Notes: generated by a model not told the origin, from the sequence alone. DNA of 41,067 nt from Salibacter sp031581065 (GCF_031581065.1 NZ_JAVLBN010000019.1:1-41067), one strand, 5' to 3'; counted from the first letter of the stretch, positions 1 to 8,316 are shown. Made by a program: numbers and translations.

Positions 1-264
1 GATAGTGCTGAGCTTTTCAAGGAGCAGGGGCGTGATGACCTGGCAAAAGATGAAGAACTCCAGGCTGCAATTATTGAAGAATACATGCCTGAGCAAATGA
101 GTGAAGATGAAGTGAGGGCAGAAGTACAAAAAGCGATTGAGCAAACCGGAGCTTCAGGTCCTTCAGATATGGGGAAAGTTATGGGACCTCTTGTTGGTAA
201 ACTCAAAGGAAAGGCAGATGGTAAATTGATCTCTTCACTTGTTAAAGAAGAACTCAATAAATAA
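1..264 (+). CDS. GatB/YqeY domain protein (3' end, partial)
   Basis: The reading frame is open from the first base to a TAA at 262-264 and encodes the last 87 residues of a GatB/YqeY-family protein. The stretch EEYMPEQMSEDEV, the segment GASGPSDMGKVMGPLV and the ending with KGKADGKLISSLV are typical of the C-terminal helical domain, which resembles the tRNA-binding tail of the GatB amidotransferase subunit. Free-standing YqeY proteins are about 150 aa, so roughly the first 40% lies outside the window. The molecular role of stand-alone YqeY is not settled; a link to tRNA or amidotransferase function is inferred from the domain only. A MITE-like inverted repeat begins 28 bp after the stop. Confidence 0.85.
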   Translation, partial: DSAELFKEQGRDDLAKDEELQAAIIEEYMPEQMSEDEVRAEVQKAIEQTGASGPSDMGKVMGPLVGKLKGKADGKLISSLVKEELNK

Positions 265-292
265 ACATTCTGTCTTTTTAAAAATGATAATA

Positions 293-433
293 GGGGGGTG
301 TATCAAAACCGAAAAATCTTACATTTTCGGTTTTAAAAAGCTACTTACATAAACTGAAGAAGGAGAAAGTACTGGATTAAAATATTGCAAACAAGGCCTT
401 TTTTATCTCATTAACGCTTTTTGATACACCCCC
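293..433. mobile_element. MITE-like element with 15-bp terminal inverted repeats
   Basis: A perfect 15-bp inverted repeat, GGGGGTGTATCAAAA at 294-308 and TTTTGATACACCCCC at 419-433, bounds about 140 bp that does not code for anything recognisable. Inside the left end is a second 11-bp perfect hairpin (AAAACCGAAAA 305-315 with TTTTCGGTTTT 324-334). G-rich ends of the form GGGTGTATCAAAA recall the termini of some insertion sequences, so a non-autonomous remnant is a reasonable reading. I see no convincing target-site duplication. The inner hairpin alone could serve as a weak terminator for the yqeY-like gene. The right end stops 17 bp before the chosen start of the next gene, so the element would form its upstream region. 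Confidence 0.4.
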
Positions 434-450
434 TTTTTTTATTTCCGGAA

Positions 451-1458
451 ATGCGGTTATTAATGTCTAATGCAGTAGTCGTCTTGCTAATCTCAGCACT
501 GGCATTCCTCGATCTCATCGGTTATGGGATTAGGCAGGGTATGGGTCAATTGAGAATTTTGCGAAAAGCTGAGCCGCTTGAAGAGGTCCTGAAAAAGGAC
601 GAACTACCAGATGATTATCGCGATAAAATAAATTGGATCAATGAGGTTAAGCAATTTGCTTATGATTCTTTAAAACTCGATAAGACTGATAACTACACAA
701 GTTTTTACGATCATGGTAATGATCCCATTCTCTGGGTTGTTACAGCCACGCCACAGTTTTCACTTCAGCCACATCGCTGGAAATATCCTTTTTTGGGGAG
801 TTTACCTTACAAAGGTCATTTCAAGAAAAAACTTGCTGTAAGAGAGAAGCGAAACCTCGATACATTAGGCTTTGATACACGAATTGGAAGTGTTGATGCC
901 TGGAGCACTCTCGGGTGGTTTTCAGATCCGATTTTGAGCGGAATGTTACAGCGAGACTCGGCAGAGTTAGCCGAACTTATTATTCATGAACTTACGCATT
1001 CAACTATTTATTTGCCTTCACAGGCAGATTTCAATGAAAACCTGGCGACATTCATCGGGAGGCAGGGAGCTATGAGATTACTTGCATCAAAAGGTGAGAA
1101 AGACCTATTGAAACGTTACGGTCAGAACCTGGATGATGAAGTAACCCTAAGACTTTACCTCAATCGGTCAGCTAAAGAGTTGGATTCGCTCTATCAAAAT
1201 TTTGATCAGAACCTTTCAGCCAAAGAGAAAAGAACTTTAAAAAAGCAGAAAATAAGATCGATACTTGATGGCTTGTTGCAAGTTCAACTTAAAGAAAAAG
1301 AGTTGAATCCGGCTTATTTTAATGCTGACCGAGTGAACAATGCCTTCTTTTCAACTTACCTCACGTATAACGCTTCACAGGATAGCTTACAGTCAGATCT
1401 CGATCAAAACTACGGTGGTAACCTGGTTCGCTACATCGATCATTTCAGAGATATTTGA
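451..1458 (+). CDS. Membrane-anchored zinc aminopeptidase-like protein (HELTH motif)
   Basis: The product is 335 aa from the ATG at 451. The frame stays open further upstream to a TTG at 421, but that start lies inside the inverted repeat, and 451 places a hydrophobic segment (about residues 6-24) at the N terminus; ATG 463 is also possible. The pattern YGIRQGMGQLRIL followed by an EEVL segment, the HELTH zinc-binding motif near residue 180 and the downstream NENLATFIGRQGA (likely third ligand Glu) fit the putative aminopeptidase family of Pfam Aminopep (PF10023). These are predicted zinc metallopeptidases held at the membrane, usually lipoproteins; here no lipobox cysteine is seen, so a single membrane anchor is more likely. 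The substrate is unknown. A GGTCAGAACC site lies inside the gene at 1120-1129. Confidence 0.75.
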   Translation: MRLLMSNAVVVLLISALAFLDLIGYGIRQGMGQLRILRKAEPLEEVLKKDELPDDYRDKINWINEVKQFAYDSLKLDKTDNYTSFYDHGNDPILWVVTATPQFSLQPHRWKYPFLGSLPYKGHFKKKLAVREKRNLDTLGFDTRIGSVDAWSTLGWFSDPILSGMLQRDSAELAELIIHELTHSTIYLPSQADFNENLATFIGRQGAMRLLASKGEKDLLKRYGQNLDDEVTLRLYLNRSAKELDSLYQNFDQNLSAKEKRTLKKQKIRSILDGLLQVQLKEKELNPAYFNADRVNNAFFSTYLTYNASQDSLQSDLDQNYGGNLVRYIDHFRDI

Positions 1459-1492
1459 TAGCAAAGTTTCCGGATCTGACCGTTACCAAATA

Positions 1493-1526
1493 AAAAATCC
1501 CGACCTCAAGTGAAGCCGGGATTTTT
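1493..1526. terminator. Bidirectional intrinsic terminator
   Basis: AAAAATCCCG (1493-1502) pairs with CGGGATTTTT (1517-1526) around a 14-nt loop, giving an A-run before and a T-run after the GC-rich stem. It sits between the convergent peptidase gene and groEL and can end transcription from both sides. Confidence 0.85.
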
Positions 1527-1547
1527 ATGTTTAACTAAATAGGTTGA

Positions 1548-3194
1548 TTACATCATACCTGGCATTCCGCCACCCATGCCGCCTGGCATTCCGCCACCGG
1601 CTGGTTCATTGTCATCTTCTGGTTCATCAGCCATAACGCACTCAGTTGTGAGTAACATGCCTGCAATTGAACCTGCGTTTTCAAGTGCTACGCGAGTCAC
1701 TTTAGTTGGGTCAATAACACCAGCTTTTAGGAGGTTTTCAAATACCTCAGTGCGGGCGTTGTACCCGTAATCGTCTTTTCCTTCAAGTACTTTTTGAACG
1801 ATTACAGCACCTTCACCACCTGCATTGTGTACGATTTGGCGTAAAGGTTCTTCAAGTGATCTGCGAACGATTGCAATACCGGTTGTTTCGTCTTCGTTTT
1901 CACCCTCAAGTGAATCGATAGCTTTAATACCGCGGATGAGCGCAATACCACCACCCGGTACAATTCCTTCTTCAACCGCTGCACGAGTTGCTGCAAGCGC
2001 ATCGTCAACGCGATCTTTCTTCTCTTTCATTTCAACTTCAGTAGCTGCACCGATGTAAAGAACAGCAACACCACCAGCTAATTTAGCAAGGCGTTCCTGA
2101 AGTTTTTCTTTATCGTAATCAGATGTAGTTGATTCGATTTGCGCTTTAATTTGATTCACGCGAGCATCGATGTTGTCTTTTGCACCATTACCGTTTACGA
2201 TAGTAGTGTTGTCTTTATCGATTTGGATTTTTTCGCAAGTTCCAAGGTCTTCAATAGTTGTATCTTCTAATTTACGACCTTGATCTTCACTGATTACATT
2301 ACCACCAGTTAAGATTGCGATATCTTCGAGCATTGCTTTTCTGCGATCACCAAATCCTGGTGCTTTAACTGCTGCGATTTTCAATGATCCGCGAAGTTTA
2401 TTCACTACTAGAGTAGCAAGCGCTTCACCTTCGATGTCCTCAGCAATGATCAATAAAGGTTTTCCACTTTGAGCTGTTTTCTCGAGGATCGGAACCATAT
2501 CTTTCATAGTAGAAATCTTCTTATCGAAGATGAGGATGTAAGGATTCTCGAGATCAGCGATCATTTTTTCAGAATCAGTCACGAAATAAGGCGAGAGGTA
2601 TCCGCGATCAAACTGCATACCTTCAACTGTTTTTACTTCAGTCTCAGTTCCTTTCGCTTCTTCAACGCTGATTACACCGTCTTTACCAACTTTTTTCATC
2701 GCCTGAGCGATGAGACTCCCTATTGTGTTGTCGTTATTAGCTGATATAGATGCTATTTGCTCTATCTTGGAGTTGTCATCGCCAACCTTTTTAGAAATTC
2801 CAGTCAGGTGTTTTACAACTTCAGCTACTGCTTTGTCAATTCCGCGCTTAAGATCCATTGGGTTAGCACCTGAAGCAACGTTTTTAAGACCTGTTGTAAT
2901 CATTGATTGTGCTAGAACTGTAGCAGTTGTTGTACCATCACCGGCAATATCAGCAGTTTTAGAAGCTACTTCTTTTACCATTTGAGCGCCCATATTTTGG
3001 AAAGGCTCTTTAAGCTCAACTTCTTTTGCTACTGTAACACCATCTTTGGTTACTTGAGGAGCACCAAATTTTTTGTCGATAACTACATTACGTCCTTTTG
3101 GACCTAATGTAACTTTTACTGCATTCGCCAATGCATCAACACCAGCTCTCAACTGATCTCTTGCGTCAATGTCGTATAAAATATCTTTAGCCAT
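1548..3194 (-). CDS. groL: Chaperonin GroEL (Cpn60)
   Basis: This is the 548-aa cytoplasmic 60-kDa chaperonin, which forms the double heptameric ring that folds client proteins inside a GroES-capped cavity using ATP. The length is standard. The N terminus carries the conserved LGPKGRNVVID (30-40), the ATP-binding GDGTTTA is at 85-91, and the C terminus ends in the flexible Gly-Gly-Met tail (GGMPGGMGGGMPGMM). It lies 37 bp downstream of groES on the same strand, the usual two-gene operon. The plus-strand open frames inside it have no family signature and are shadows. Confidence 0.98.
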   Translation of the reverse strand: MAKDILYDIDARDQLRAGVDALANAVKVTLGPKGRNVVIDKKFGAPQVTKDGVTVAKEVELKEPFQNMGAQMVKEVASKTADIAGDGTTTATVLAQSMITTGLKNVASGANPMDLKRGIDKAVAEVVKHLTGISKKVGDDNSKIEQIASISANNDNTIGSLIAQAMKKVGKDGVISVEEAKGTETEVKTVEGMQFDRGYLSPYFVTDSEKMIADLENPYILIFDKKISTMKDMVPILEKTAQSGKPLLIIAEDIEGEALATLVVNKLRGSLKIAAVKAPGFGDRRKAMLEDIAILTGGNVISEDQGRKLEDTTIEDLGTCEKIQIDKDNTTIVNGNGAKDNIDARVNQIKAQIESTTSDYDKEKLQERLAKLAGGVAVLYIGAATEVEMKEKKDRVDDALAATRAAVEEGIVPGGGIALIRGIKAIDSLEGENEDETTGIAIVRRSLEEPLRQIVHNAGGEGAVIVQKVLEGKDDYGYNARTEVFENLLKAGVIDPTKVTRVALENAGSIAGMLLTTECVMADEPEDDNEPAGGGMPGGMGGGMPGMM

Positions 3195-3231
3195 TTTTAT
3201 TCAGATTTAATTTTATTCAAAAATTGAATGA

Positions 3232-3510
3232 TTAAACAATTGCGAAAATGTCTGATTCTCGCATGATCAAATAGTCTTTACCTTCAATTGAAATTTCAGT
3301 ACCAGAGAATTTACCGTAGAGAACGGTATCTCCTTCTTTTACAGTCATCGGCTCATCTTTCTTTCCGCCTCCTACAGCAACCACGTTTCCTCTTTGAGGC
3401 TTTTCTTTTGCTGTGTCAGGAATGATAATTCCGCTAGCTGTTTTCTCTTCTGCAGGCGCTGGCTCTACTACCACGCGATCTGCTAAAGGTTTAATATTTA
3501 ATCCTGCCAT
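3232..3510 (-). CDS. groS: Co-chaperonin GroES (Cpn10)
   Basis: This 92-aa protein is the heptameric lid of the GroEL chamber. LADRVVVEPAPAEEKTASGI matches the start of the Cpn10 domain and includes the beginning of the mobile-loop region that contacts GroEL; GDTVLYGKFSGTEI follows, and the protein ends at the usual place (MRESDIFAIV). It is the first gene of the groES-groEL operon. The 114 bp between its start and the secG terminator must hold the promoter. I find no CIRCE repeat there and no clean TAnnTTTG box, so the heat-shock control of this operon cannot be read from the sequence. Confidence 0.97.
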   Translation of the reverse strand: MAGLNIKPLADRVVVEPAPAEEKTASGIIIPDTAKEKPQRGNVVAVGGGKKDEPMTVKEGDTVLYGKFSGTEISIEGKDYLIMRESDIFAIV

Positions 3511-3624
3511 TTTATTAAAATTTTAAAATTGATTGTTTTTAAATTTTCAACTGTTACATGGTCATAAAATGTGCCAATAGTGTGGTAGATACATTTTGTC
3601 AGCGAGTAGAGAATTTTGGGCAAA

Positions 3625-3660
3625 AAAAAATGTCAGCATGCTGTCATGCTGACATTTTTT
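3625..3660. terminator. Strong intrinsic terminator downstream of secG
   Basis: A perfect 16-bp stem, AAAAAATGTCAGCATG (3625-3640) with CATGCTGACATTTTTT (3645-3660), encloses a 4-nt loop. It lies 29 bp beyond the secG stop (minus strand), ends the miaB-to-secG run and separates it from groES. The flanking A and T runs make it usable in both directions. Confidence 0.9.
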
Positions 3661-3689
3661 ATAGAGTGAAACTATAATGTAATGTCAAA

Positions 3690-4112
3690 TTATTCCTGAT
3701 CTTCTTCTTCGTCATCGAAGATTGGCAAATCTTCACCACCGCCATTTTCTGCAGGAGCTTGTTGTTGCTGTTGCTGCTGAGGCTGTTGTTGTTGAGGCTG
3801 ACCCGGTTGTTGTGGAGTTTGTGTTGGTTGAGATTCCATCAACTCTTCGAGTTCTCCTCCCTGGTTTTGATTACCTGTAGCAACCTGTTCTTTTTTCATG
3901 AATGATGAAGAAGCGATGCTCAACAACATCAATACAATAACAAGTGTCCATGTAGATTTTTCGAGGAAATCAGTTGTGCGCTTAACGCCACCAATTTGAT
4001 TAGCTCCTGAAAATCCTGATGCCAAACCACCACCTTTAGGGTTCTGAACGAGAACAACTAAGATGAGTAAAAGGCAAACAACTGCGATAAGTACGGTGAA
4101 AAAAGTTGCCAT
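3690..4112 (-). CDS. secG: Preprotein translocase subunit SecG with Gln-rich tail
   Basis: SecG is the small accessory subunit of the SecYEG channel in the inner membrane. Two membrane segments (about residues 3-23 and 54-71) flank a conserved cytoplasmic loop with QNPKGGGLASGFSGANQIGG and RTTDFLEKSTW, which are the SecG signatures. The canonical part ends near residue 75; the remaining ~65 residues are low-complexity, first Thr/Pro/Gln with runs of up to seven Gln (about 95-120), then acidic (DDEEEDQE). Tails of this kind are seen in other Bacteroidota SecG proteins, but the poly-Gln tract is long. It is the last gene of the miaB run and begins 6 bp after the preceding stop. Confidence 0.92.
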   Translation of the reverse strand: MATFFTVLIAVVCLLLILVVLVQNPKGGGLASGFSGANQIGGVKRTTDFLEKSTWTLVIVLMLLSIASSSFMKKEQVATGNQNQGGELEELMESQPTQTPQQPGQPQQQQPQQQQQQQAPAENGGGEDLPIFDDEEEDQE

Positions 4113-4118
4113 AATTAT

Positions 4119-5069
4119 TTATTTGTCTTGATTATCGATCTTTTTAAGTTGGCCGGCAAAGTAAGCCTTTTTTTCGGGATATTTCAACATGAGTTTGTTG
4201 TAGATATTTTTTGCTTTTTCAATATTTCCCTGCTGAGTGTAAATTTTAGCCAATGTCTCCGTCACGAAATCGTCATTATCAACGACATTCATGCGGGAAA
4301 TGCCTTCTGGTGAAAAGTCTTCGTCTTTGTCGACTTTTGAGATTTGCGGTTCTTCTTTTATGAATTTATCAATCAGCTTACTTTGCTGCTGTTTTTGTTC
4401 TTGTTTTTCTTTCTCTCGAACTTTTTCAAGTCTTTCTTTATCTAAGATTTGCAGCCACTTTGAAAATGCCTGTCTTTCATTTGGAGAAAGCTTTTTCTTT
4501 TCACGGTCAGAGCCGGACGTTTCCTCAGGCTTTTCTGGGTCTTCGAAAGTTTTGTTTTTCTCAGGAATGTCGTCAGATGTGAAGGCGTAAGCGCTTTCCA
4601 TTGCGTGCTTGAGAACCTCATTTTCTAACTCATCGAGTTGTTCTTCTTTTTGAGGATTTGCCTCATCAGCAATTTCTTCCTTTTCTCCAGGGATAATTGT
4701 GGTTTCGCCTTTTAAAGAATGAAACTGAAGTGGATTTTGAAAAGCTACATCTTCATCTGTAGCGGTTTCTTCTTTTTCAGCTTTAGGTGTCTCGGGCTGT
4801 GGTTTCTCAACAGTGCTGGCTATAGTGGTTCTGACCGTTTCCCTGTAAAGCAATTCGTACAATCTTTTGCGATTGGGAATGAGGATAGCCGTCTTTTTTA
4901 TTTGCTGGCCAGCGTGAAGGTCGTTGTTGTCGTGTAGTTTTTTGGCTAAAAGCAAGTGCGGGAGTGTCATGTAGGGGAAATCACGAACGAGCTGATTGAG
5001 TTCTTCAACTGAAATCTGGTTGAGAATATCAATGTTACTCAGTATTTGTGTGATTTTTTGACTATTCAT
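4119..5069 (-). CDS. TPR-like protein with charged linker, between lptE-like gene and secG
   Basis: I do not recognise a named family. The 316-aa protein has three parts. The first ~85 residues look alpha-helical (NQISVEELNQLVRDFPYMTL through RKRLYELLYRE). A long Glu/Lys-rich, low-complexity linker (about 90-245) includes a Lys/Glu/Gln stretch that could form a coiled coil. The C terminus has one TPR-like pair of helices (FVTETLAKIYTQQGNIEKAK then YNKLMLKYPEKKAYF). There is no signal peptide or membrane segment, so it is probably cytoplasmic. The start overlaps the lptE-like stop by one base and secG follows after 6 bp, so it is co-transcribed with envelope-biogenesis genes. It carries two copies of the dispersed 10-mer (4505, 4827). 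Confidence 0.7.
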   Translation of the reverse strand: MNSQKITQILSNIDILNQISVEELNQLVRDFPYMTLPHLLLAKKLHDNNDLHAGQQIKKTAILIPNRKRLYELLYRETVRTTIASTVEKPQPETPKAEKEETATDEDVAFQNPLQFHSLKGETTIIPGEKEEIADEANPQKEEQLDELENEVLKHAMESAYAFTSDDIPEKNKTFEDPEKPEETSGSDREKKKLSPNERQAFSKWLQILDKERLEKVREKEKQEQKQQQSKLIDKFIKEEPQISKVDKDEDFSPEGISRMNVVDNDDFVTETLAKIYTQQGNIEKAKNIYNKLMLKYPEKKAYFAGQLKKIDNQDK

Positions 5070-5572
5070 TACCAGTTCCCTATAGCGCTTTGCAAAATAT
5101 CCTGTGTGAGTTGTTGGTTGATGTCTTCTATTAATTGATCTTCAACTTGCTTTAATGACGCGGTGCTTTCGTAATCCTCAAATTTACTGAATTGTTTTTC
5201 AAAGTTGTCTTCTTCATTCAAGGTATTTGTAAAACGTACGCTCACTGTTATTGTCAATCTGTTGAGTGCTGCTTGCTCATTTCCCTGAACAGCAACCGGT
5301 GCGTTGTTGTACCCAACTATTTCTCCTTCAAACTGAAGTTCGCCATTATTCTCAACTAATGCGATATTGGTTTGTTGGAGGAAAATATCTTTCAAACTTT
5401 CTGTAAAAGCCTGGCTGTAGGTTGGCGGAGCCAGCGGAGCTACACTCGGGAAATATTGAATGCTTACTGTTTCGGCATCAGTACTAATACCGGTGAACGA
5501 GTAATTTACTTTGCAGTTTTGAAGCAAAACGGGAATGCAAAGAAGTATTATGGCTGTAAAAAAACGTTTCAT
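5069..5572 (-). CDS. LptE-like LPS-assembly lipoprotein
   Basis: This 167-aa protein has a lipoprotein signal: a hydrophobic stretch (residues 5-16) and a cysteine at position 20 (VLLQNCKVNYSFTG). The rest matches the LptE family of Bacteroidota: SIQYFPSVAPLAPPTYSQAF, a FTESLKDIF helix, a beta-rich middle (ELQFEGEIVGYNNAPVAVQ) and a C-terminal helix (IEDINQQLTQDI). LptE plugs the LptD barrel that inserts lipopolysaccharide into the outer leaflet, so outer-membrane periplasmic-face location is expected. The neighbours support it: sigma54-type regulator upstream (1 bp gap) and the TPR-like gene and secG downstream, a gene order I recognise from other Bacteroidota. Confidence 0.82.
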   Translation of the reverse strand: MKRFFTAIILLCIPVLLQNCKVNYSFTGISTDAETVSIQYFPSVAPLAPPTYSQAFTESLKDIFLQQTNIALVENNGELQFEGEIVGYNNAPVAVQGNEQAALNRLTITVSVRFTNTLNEEDNFEKQFSKFEDYESTASLKQVEDQLIEDINQQLTQDILQSAIGNW

Positions 5573-5573
5573 A

Positions 5574-6824
5574 TTAACTCAATTCGTACTCTTTAATTTT
5601 TCTGTAGAGCGTGCGTTCTGATACGCCTAATTCTTCAGCAGCATATTTTCGTTTGCCGTTGTGTTTTTCAAGTGCTTTTTTGATTAAAATTCTTTCTTGA
5701 TCTTCAAGGTTTAGTGACTCTTCAACTTCCTGGTGTTGGTGGAAATTAGAGTCCTGGAATTCTGCCTGTGCAGCATTTGCCTCGCTCGTGTGTGCAGGTA
5801 ATTGTAGAGCCTGGTATTCGGGGTCTTTTGCCGGATCAGTCTCAGCTTCAGTATAAAGCTCTTTGATTATTTGGGTATCCTCATCAGAGATGCTACCATC
5901 TTTTAACAAGTCACCAACGAGTTTTTTGAGATCGTTCATCTCATTCCTGAGGTCGAAAAGTATTTTGTAGAGAATTTCCCTTTCGTTTAAGTCACTGTCA
6001 GATCCTGAGTTGCTTTGCCTGGTTGCCGGTAGGTTGGATTTCGATAAATCCGGGAGGTATTTGAGCAGTGTTTGAGCACTAACATTTCGTTCCTCTTCTA
6101 ATACGTTGAGTTGCTCAGTAATATTTTTGAGCTGGCGGATGTTTCCGTGCCAATAGTAGCGTTCAAGCATCTCGCGTGCCTCATCTGAAAGTCTGATGAG
6201 GGGAGTTCTGTATTTTTCAGAAAAATCGGCTGCGAATTTTCTAAAGAGAAGATGAATGTCTTCTTTTCTTTTGCGTAGTGGAGGTAAGTGAATAGGAACA
6301 GTGTTTAACCTGTAGTAGAGATCTTCTCTAAACTTGCCAGCATCAATAGCTTTTGGGATATCGACATTTGTTGCGGCAACGATTCTCACATCCGTTTTTT
6401 GAACTTTTGATGAACCAACCTTTAAAAACTCCCCGGCTTCCAAAACACGTAATAGTTTAACCTGAGTTTCAAGGGGCATTTCAGCTACTTCATCGAGAAA
6501 TATTGTACCGCCACTAGCTTCTTCAAAATATCCTTTGCGTTCGGTCCCTGCTCCGGTGAAAGATCCTTTTACGTGTCCAAAAAGTTCAGAGTCCATTGTG
6601 CCTGATGGTATAGCACCGCAGTTTACGGCTATGTAGGAGTTGTGTTTCCTCGGGCTCTGACTGTGAATAATTTGCGGGATGGCCTCTTTACCAACGCCAC
6701 TTTCACCGGTAACCAGTATTGATAAATCAGTGGAAGCAACGCGAACAGCTGTTTCCAAAGCCCGGTTTAGTCCATCGTTATTCCCGATGATGCTAAAACG
6801 TTGCTTGATGGGTTGTAAATTCAT
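5574..6824 (-). CDS. Sigma54-interacting AAA+ transcriptional regulator, no receiver domain
   Basis: This 416-aa enhancer-binding protein would remodel sigma54-RNA polymerase with ATP. The AAA+ core starts almost at the N terminus: Walker A GESGVGKE (40-47), GSFTGA loop (87-92), Walker B IFLDE (108-112), then FREDLYYRLN with the catalytic arginines. A linker with an acidic, Gln/Glu-rich stretch (about 270-370) leads to a Fis-type helix-turn-helix at the very C terminus (GVSERTLYRKIKEYELS). There is no N-terminal receiver, GAF or PAS domain, so activity is not set by a partner kinase through this protein. The sigma54-contacting loop reads GSFTGA instead of the textbook GAFTGA. It sits 1 bp from miaB and 1 bp from the lptE-like gene, so it is part of the operon; its targets are not evident here. 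Confidence 0.9.
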   Translation of the reverse strand: MNLQPIKQRFSIIGNNDGLNRALETAVRVASTDLSILVTGESGVGKEAIPQIIHSQSPRKHNSYIAVNCGAIPSGTMDSELFGHVKGSFTGAGTERKGYFEEASGGTIFLDEVAEMPLETQVKLLRVLEAGEFLKVGSSKVQKTDVRIVAATNVDIPKAIDAGKFREDLYYRLNTVPIHLPPLRKRKEDIHLLFRKFAADFSEKYRTPLIRLSDEAREMLERYYWHGNIRQLKNITEQLNVLEEERNVSAQTLLKYLPDLSKSNLPATRQSNSGSDSDLNEREILYKILFDLRNEMNDLKKLVGDLLKDGSISDEDTQIIKELYTEAETDPAKDPEYQALQLPAHTSEANAAQAEFQDSNFHQHQEVEESLNLEDQERILIKKALEKHNGKRKYAAEELGVSERTLYRKIKEYELS

Positions 6825-6825
6825 T

Positions 6826-8286
6826 TTAGGCTGTTGTTAGAACTTTTTCTTCATCCACAACTTCACCGAGTAGTGTGGCACTTGTGCAATCAGTTACTTT
6901 CACTTTAACGTACTGCCCTTTTTGGTAGTCTCCTTTTGGGAATACAACCATTGTATTATGTGTATTTCGGCCGCACAAGTCATCATCAGATTTTTTGGAT
7001 ACTCCTTCGATCAGAACCTCAAATGTTTTGCCGAGTTGACGTTTGTTGCTCTCGGCAGAGTGCTGTTGTTGAAGTTGGATAATTTCCTGCAGTCTTGCTT
7101 TTTTAACTTCATCAGGAACGTCATCTTCGTATTTCCTTTCAGCTAAAGTTCTTGGGCGCTCTGAATATTTAAACATGTAAGCAAAGTCGTATTTAACTTC
7201 CTTCATGAGACTGATGGTTTCGTTGTGTTGCTCATCAGTTTCGCCACAAAAGCCGGTAATGATATCGGTTGAAATTGCACATCCGGGAATGATGCGGTGA
7301 ATTGCTTCAATTCTGTTCATGTACCACTCTCTGGAATAACCGCGATTCATTTTTTTGAGCATTTCAGTATTTCCACTCTGTACAGGTAAGTGGATGTATT
7401 TACAAATGTTGTCGTACTTCGCCATTGCGTGAAGTACATCGTCAGTCATATCTTTTGGGTGAGAAGTTGAGAATCGGATTCTCAAATCAGGGGCAACCTG
7501 CGCGACCATTTCAAGAAGTTCAGCAAAGTTCACCGTAGGCTTGGATTCATCCTTGATTCTGCCTTTGCTTGACATGTTCCAGCGGTAACTGTCAACATTT
7601 TGCCCTAAAAGTGTCACTTCTCTATATCCGTTGTCATAAAGCTCTTTTGCTTCCTGCACGATAGACTGCGGATCGCGACTTCTCTCACGACCACGGGTAA
7701 ATGGAACAACACAAAAAGAGCACATGTTGTCGCATCCGCGCATGATAGAAATAAAGGCTGTTACTCCGTTTTTATCGAGACGAACCGGAGAAATATCAGC
7801 ATACGTTTCCTCTCTTGAAAGAAGTACGTTTACAGCTTTTTGTCCTCCTTCAACTTCACTGATTAAGCCCGGGAGATCACGATAGGCATCAGGCCCTGCT
7901 ACAAGGTCAACGAGTTTTTCCTGGTCGAGTAGTTTTTTCTTGAGGCGCTCAGCCATACAGCCTAAAACTCCAACAACGAGATTTGGGCGCTCTTTTTTAG
8001 CATTTTTGAATTGCTTGAGACGAGTGCGTACACGTTGCTCGGCATTATCTCTTATAGAACATGTATTTAGCAGCACAACATCGGCCTCACTACTTTGGCT
8101 AACTGTTTCATAGCCTTCTTTTGAAAGAATTGAAGCAACTACTTCGCTGTCTGAAAAGTTCATTTGACAACCGTAACTTTCCAAATAAAGTTTTTTATTT
8201 CCTCCTTTAGTGGAATCTAATAAAGTTACCTCACCTTGTTTGCTTTCATCAATAGTTTTATTTCCTTCGTGCAATCCTTCTATCAT
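6826..8286 (-). CDS. miaB: tRNA-2-methylthio-N6-dimethylallyladenosine synthase MiaB
   Basis: MiaB adds the methylthio group to i6A37 of tRNAs that read UNN codons, using two iron-sulfur clusters and S-adenosylmethionine. The 486-aa product has the N-terminal MTTase domain with cluster cysteines C40 (SYGCQMN), C76 (NTCSIRD) and C110 (LGCMAE), the radical-SAM CxxxCxxC at C185, C189 and C192 (RGCDNMCSFCVVPFTRGRE), and a C-terminal TRAM domain (about 410-475) for tRNA binding. The RGRERSR after the radical-SAM cysteines favours MiaB over RimO or MtaB. It is the first gene of the five-gene run to secG and has a good promoter 31 bp upstream. Confidence 0.96.
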   Translation of the reverse strand: MIEGLHEGNKTIDESKQGEVTLLDSTKGGNKKLYLESYGCQMNFSDSEVVASILSKEGYETVSQSSEADVVLLNTCSIRDNAEQRVRTRLKQFKNAKKERPNLVVGVLGCMAERLKKKLLDQEKLVDLVAGPDAYRDLPGLISEVEGGQKAVNVLLSREETYADISPVRLDKNGVTAFISIMRGCDNMCSFCVVPFTRGRERSRDPQSIVQEAKELYDNGYREVTLLGQNVDSYRWNMSSKGRIKDESKPTVNFAELLEMVAQVAPDLRIRFSTSHPKDMTDDVLHAMAKYDNICKYIHLPVQSGNTEMLKKMNRGYSREWYMNRIEAIHRIIPGCAISTDIITGFCGETDEQHNETISLMKEVKYDFAYMFKYSERPRTLAERKYEDDVPDEVKKARLQEIIQLQQQHSAESNKRQLGKTFEVLIEGVSKKSDDDLCGRNTHNTMVVFPKGDYQKGQYVKVKVTDCTSATLLGEVVDEEKVLTTA

Positions 8287-8316
8287 GCCTTGTGTGTTTT
8301 AGCAATTCTAAGCCCG

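Noticed and set aside
421..450. TTG 421 as start of the peptidase
   Set aside because: It lies inside the right arm of the inverted repeat and adds a proline-containing extension before the membrane anchor; ATG 451 is simpler.
1548..3194. Several plus- and minus-strand open frames inside groEL and other genes
   Set aside because: They are antisense or out-of-frame shadows of conserved genes, with no domain signatures.
3562..3577. Minus-strand TTGGCAC upstream of groES, like a sigma54 -24 box
   Set aside because: The -12 element is ATGA instead of TTGC at the right spacing, so only half of the promoter is present; the match is within chance.
3511..3624. Search for a CIRCE (HrcA) operator before groES
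   Set aside because: No TTAGCACTC-N9-GAGTGCTAA-like inverted repeat is present.
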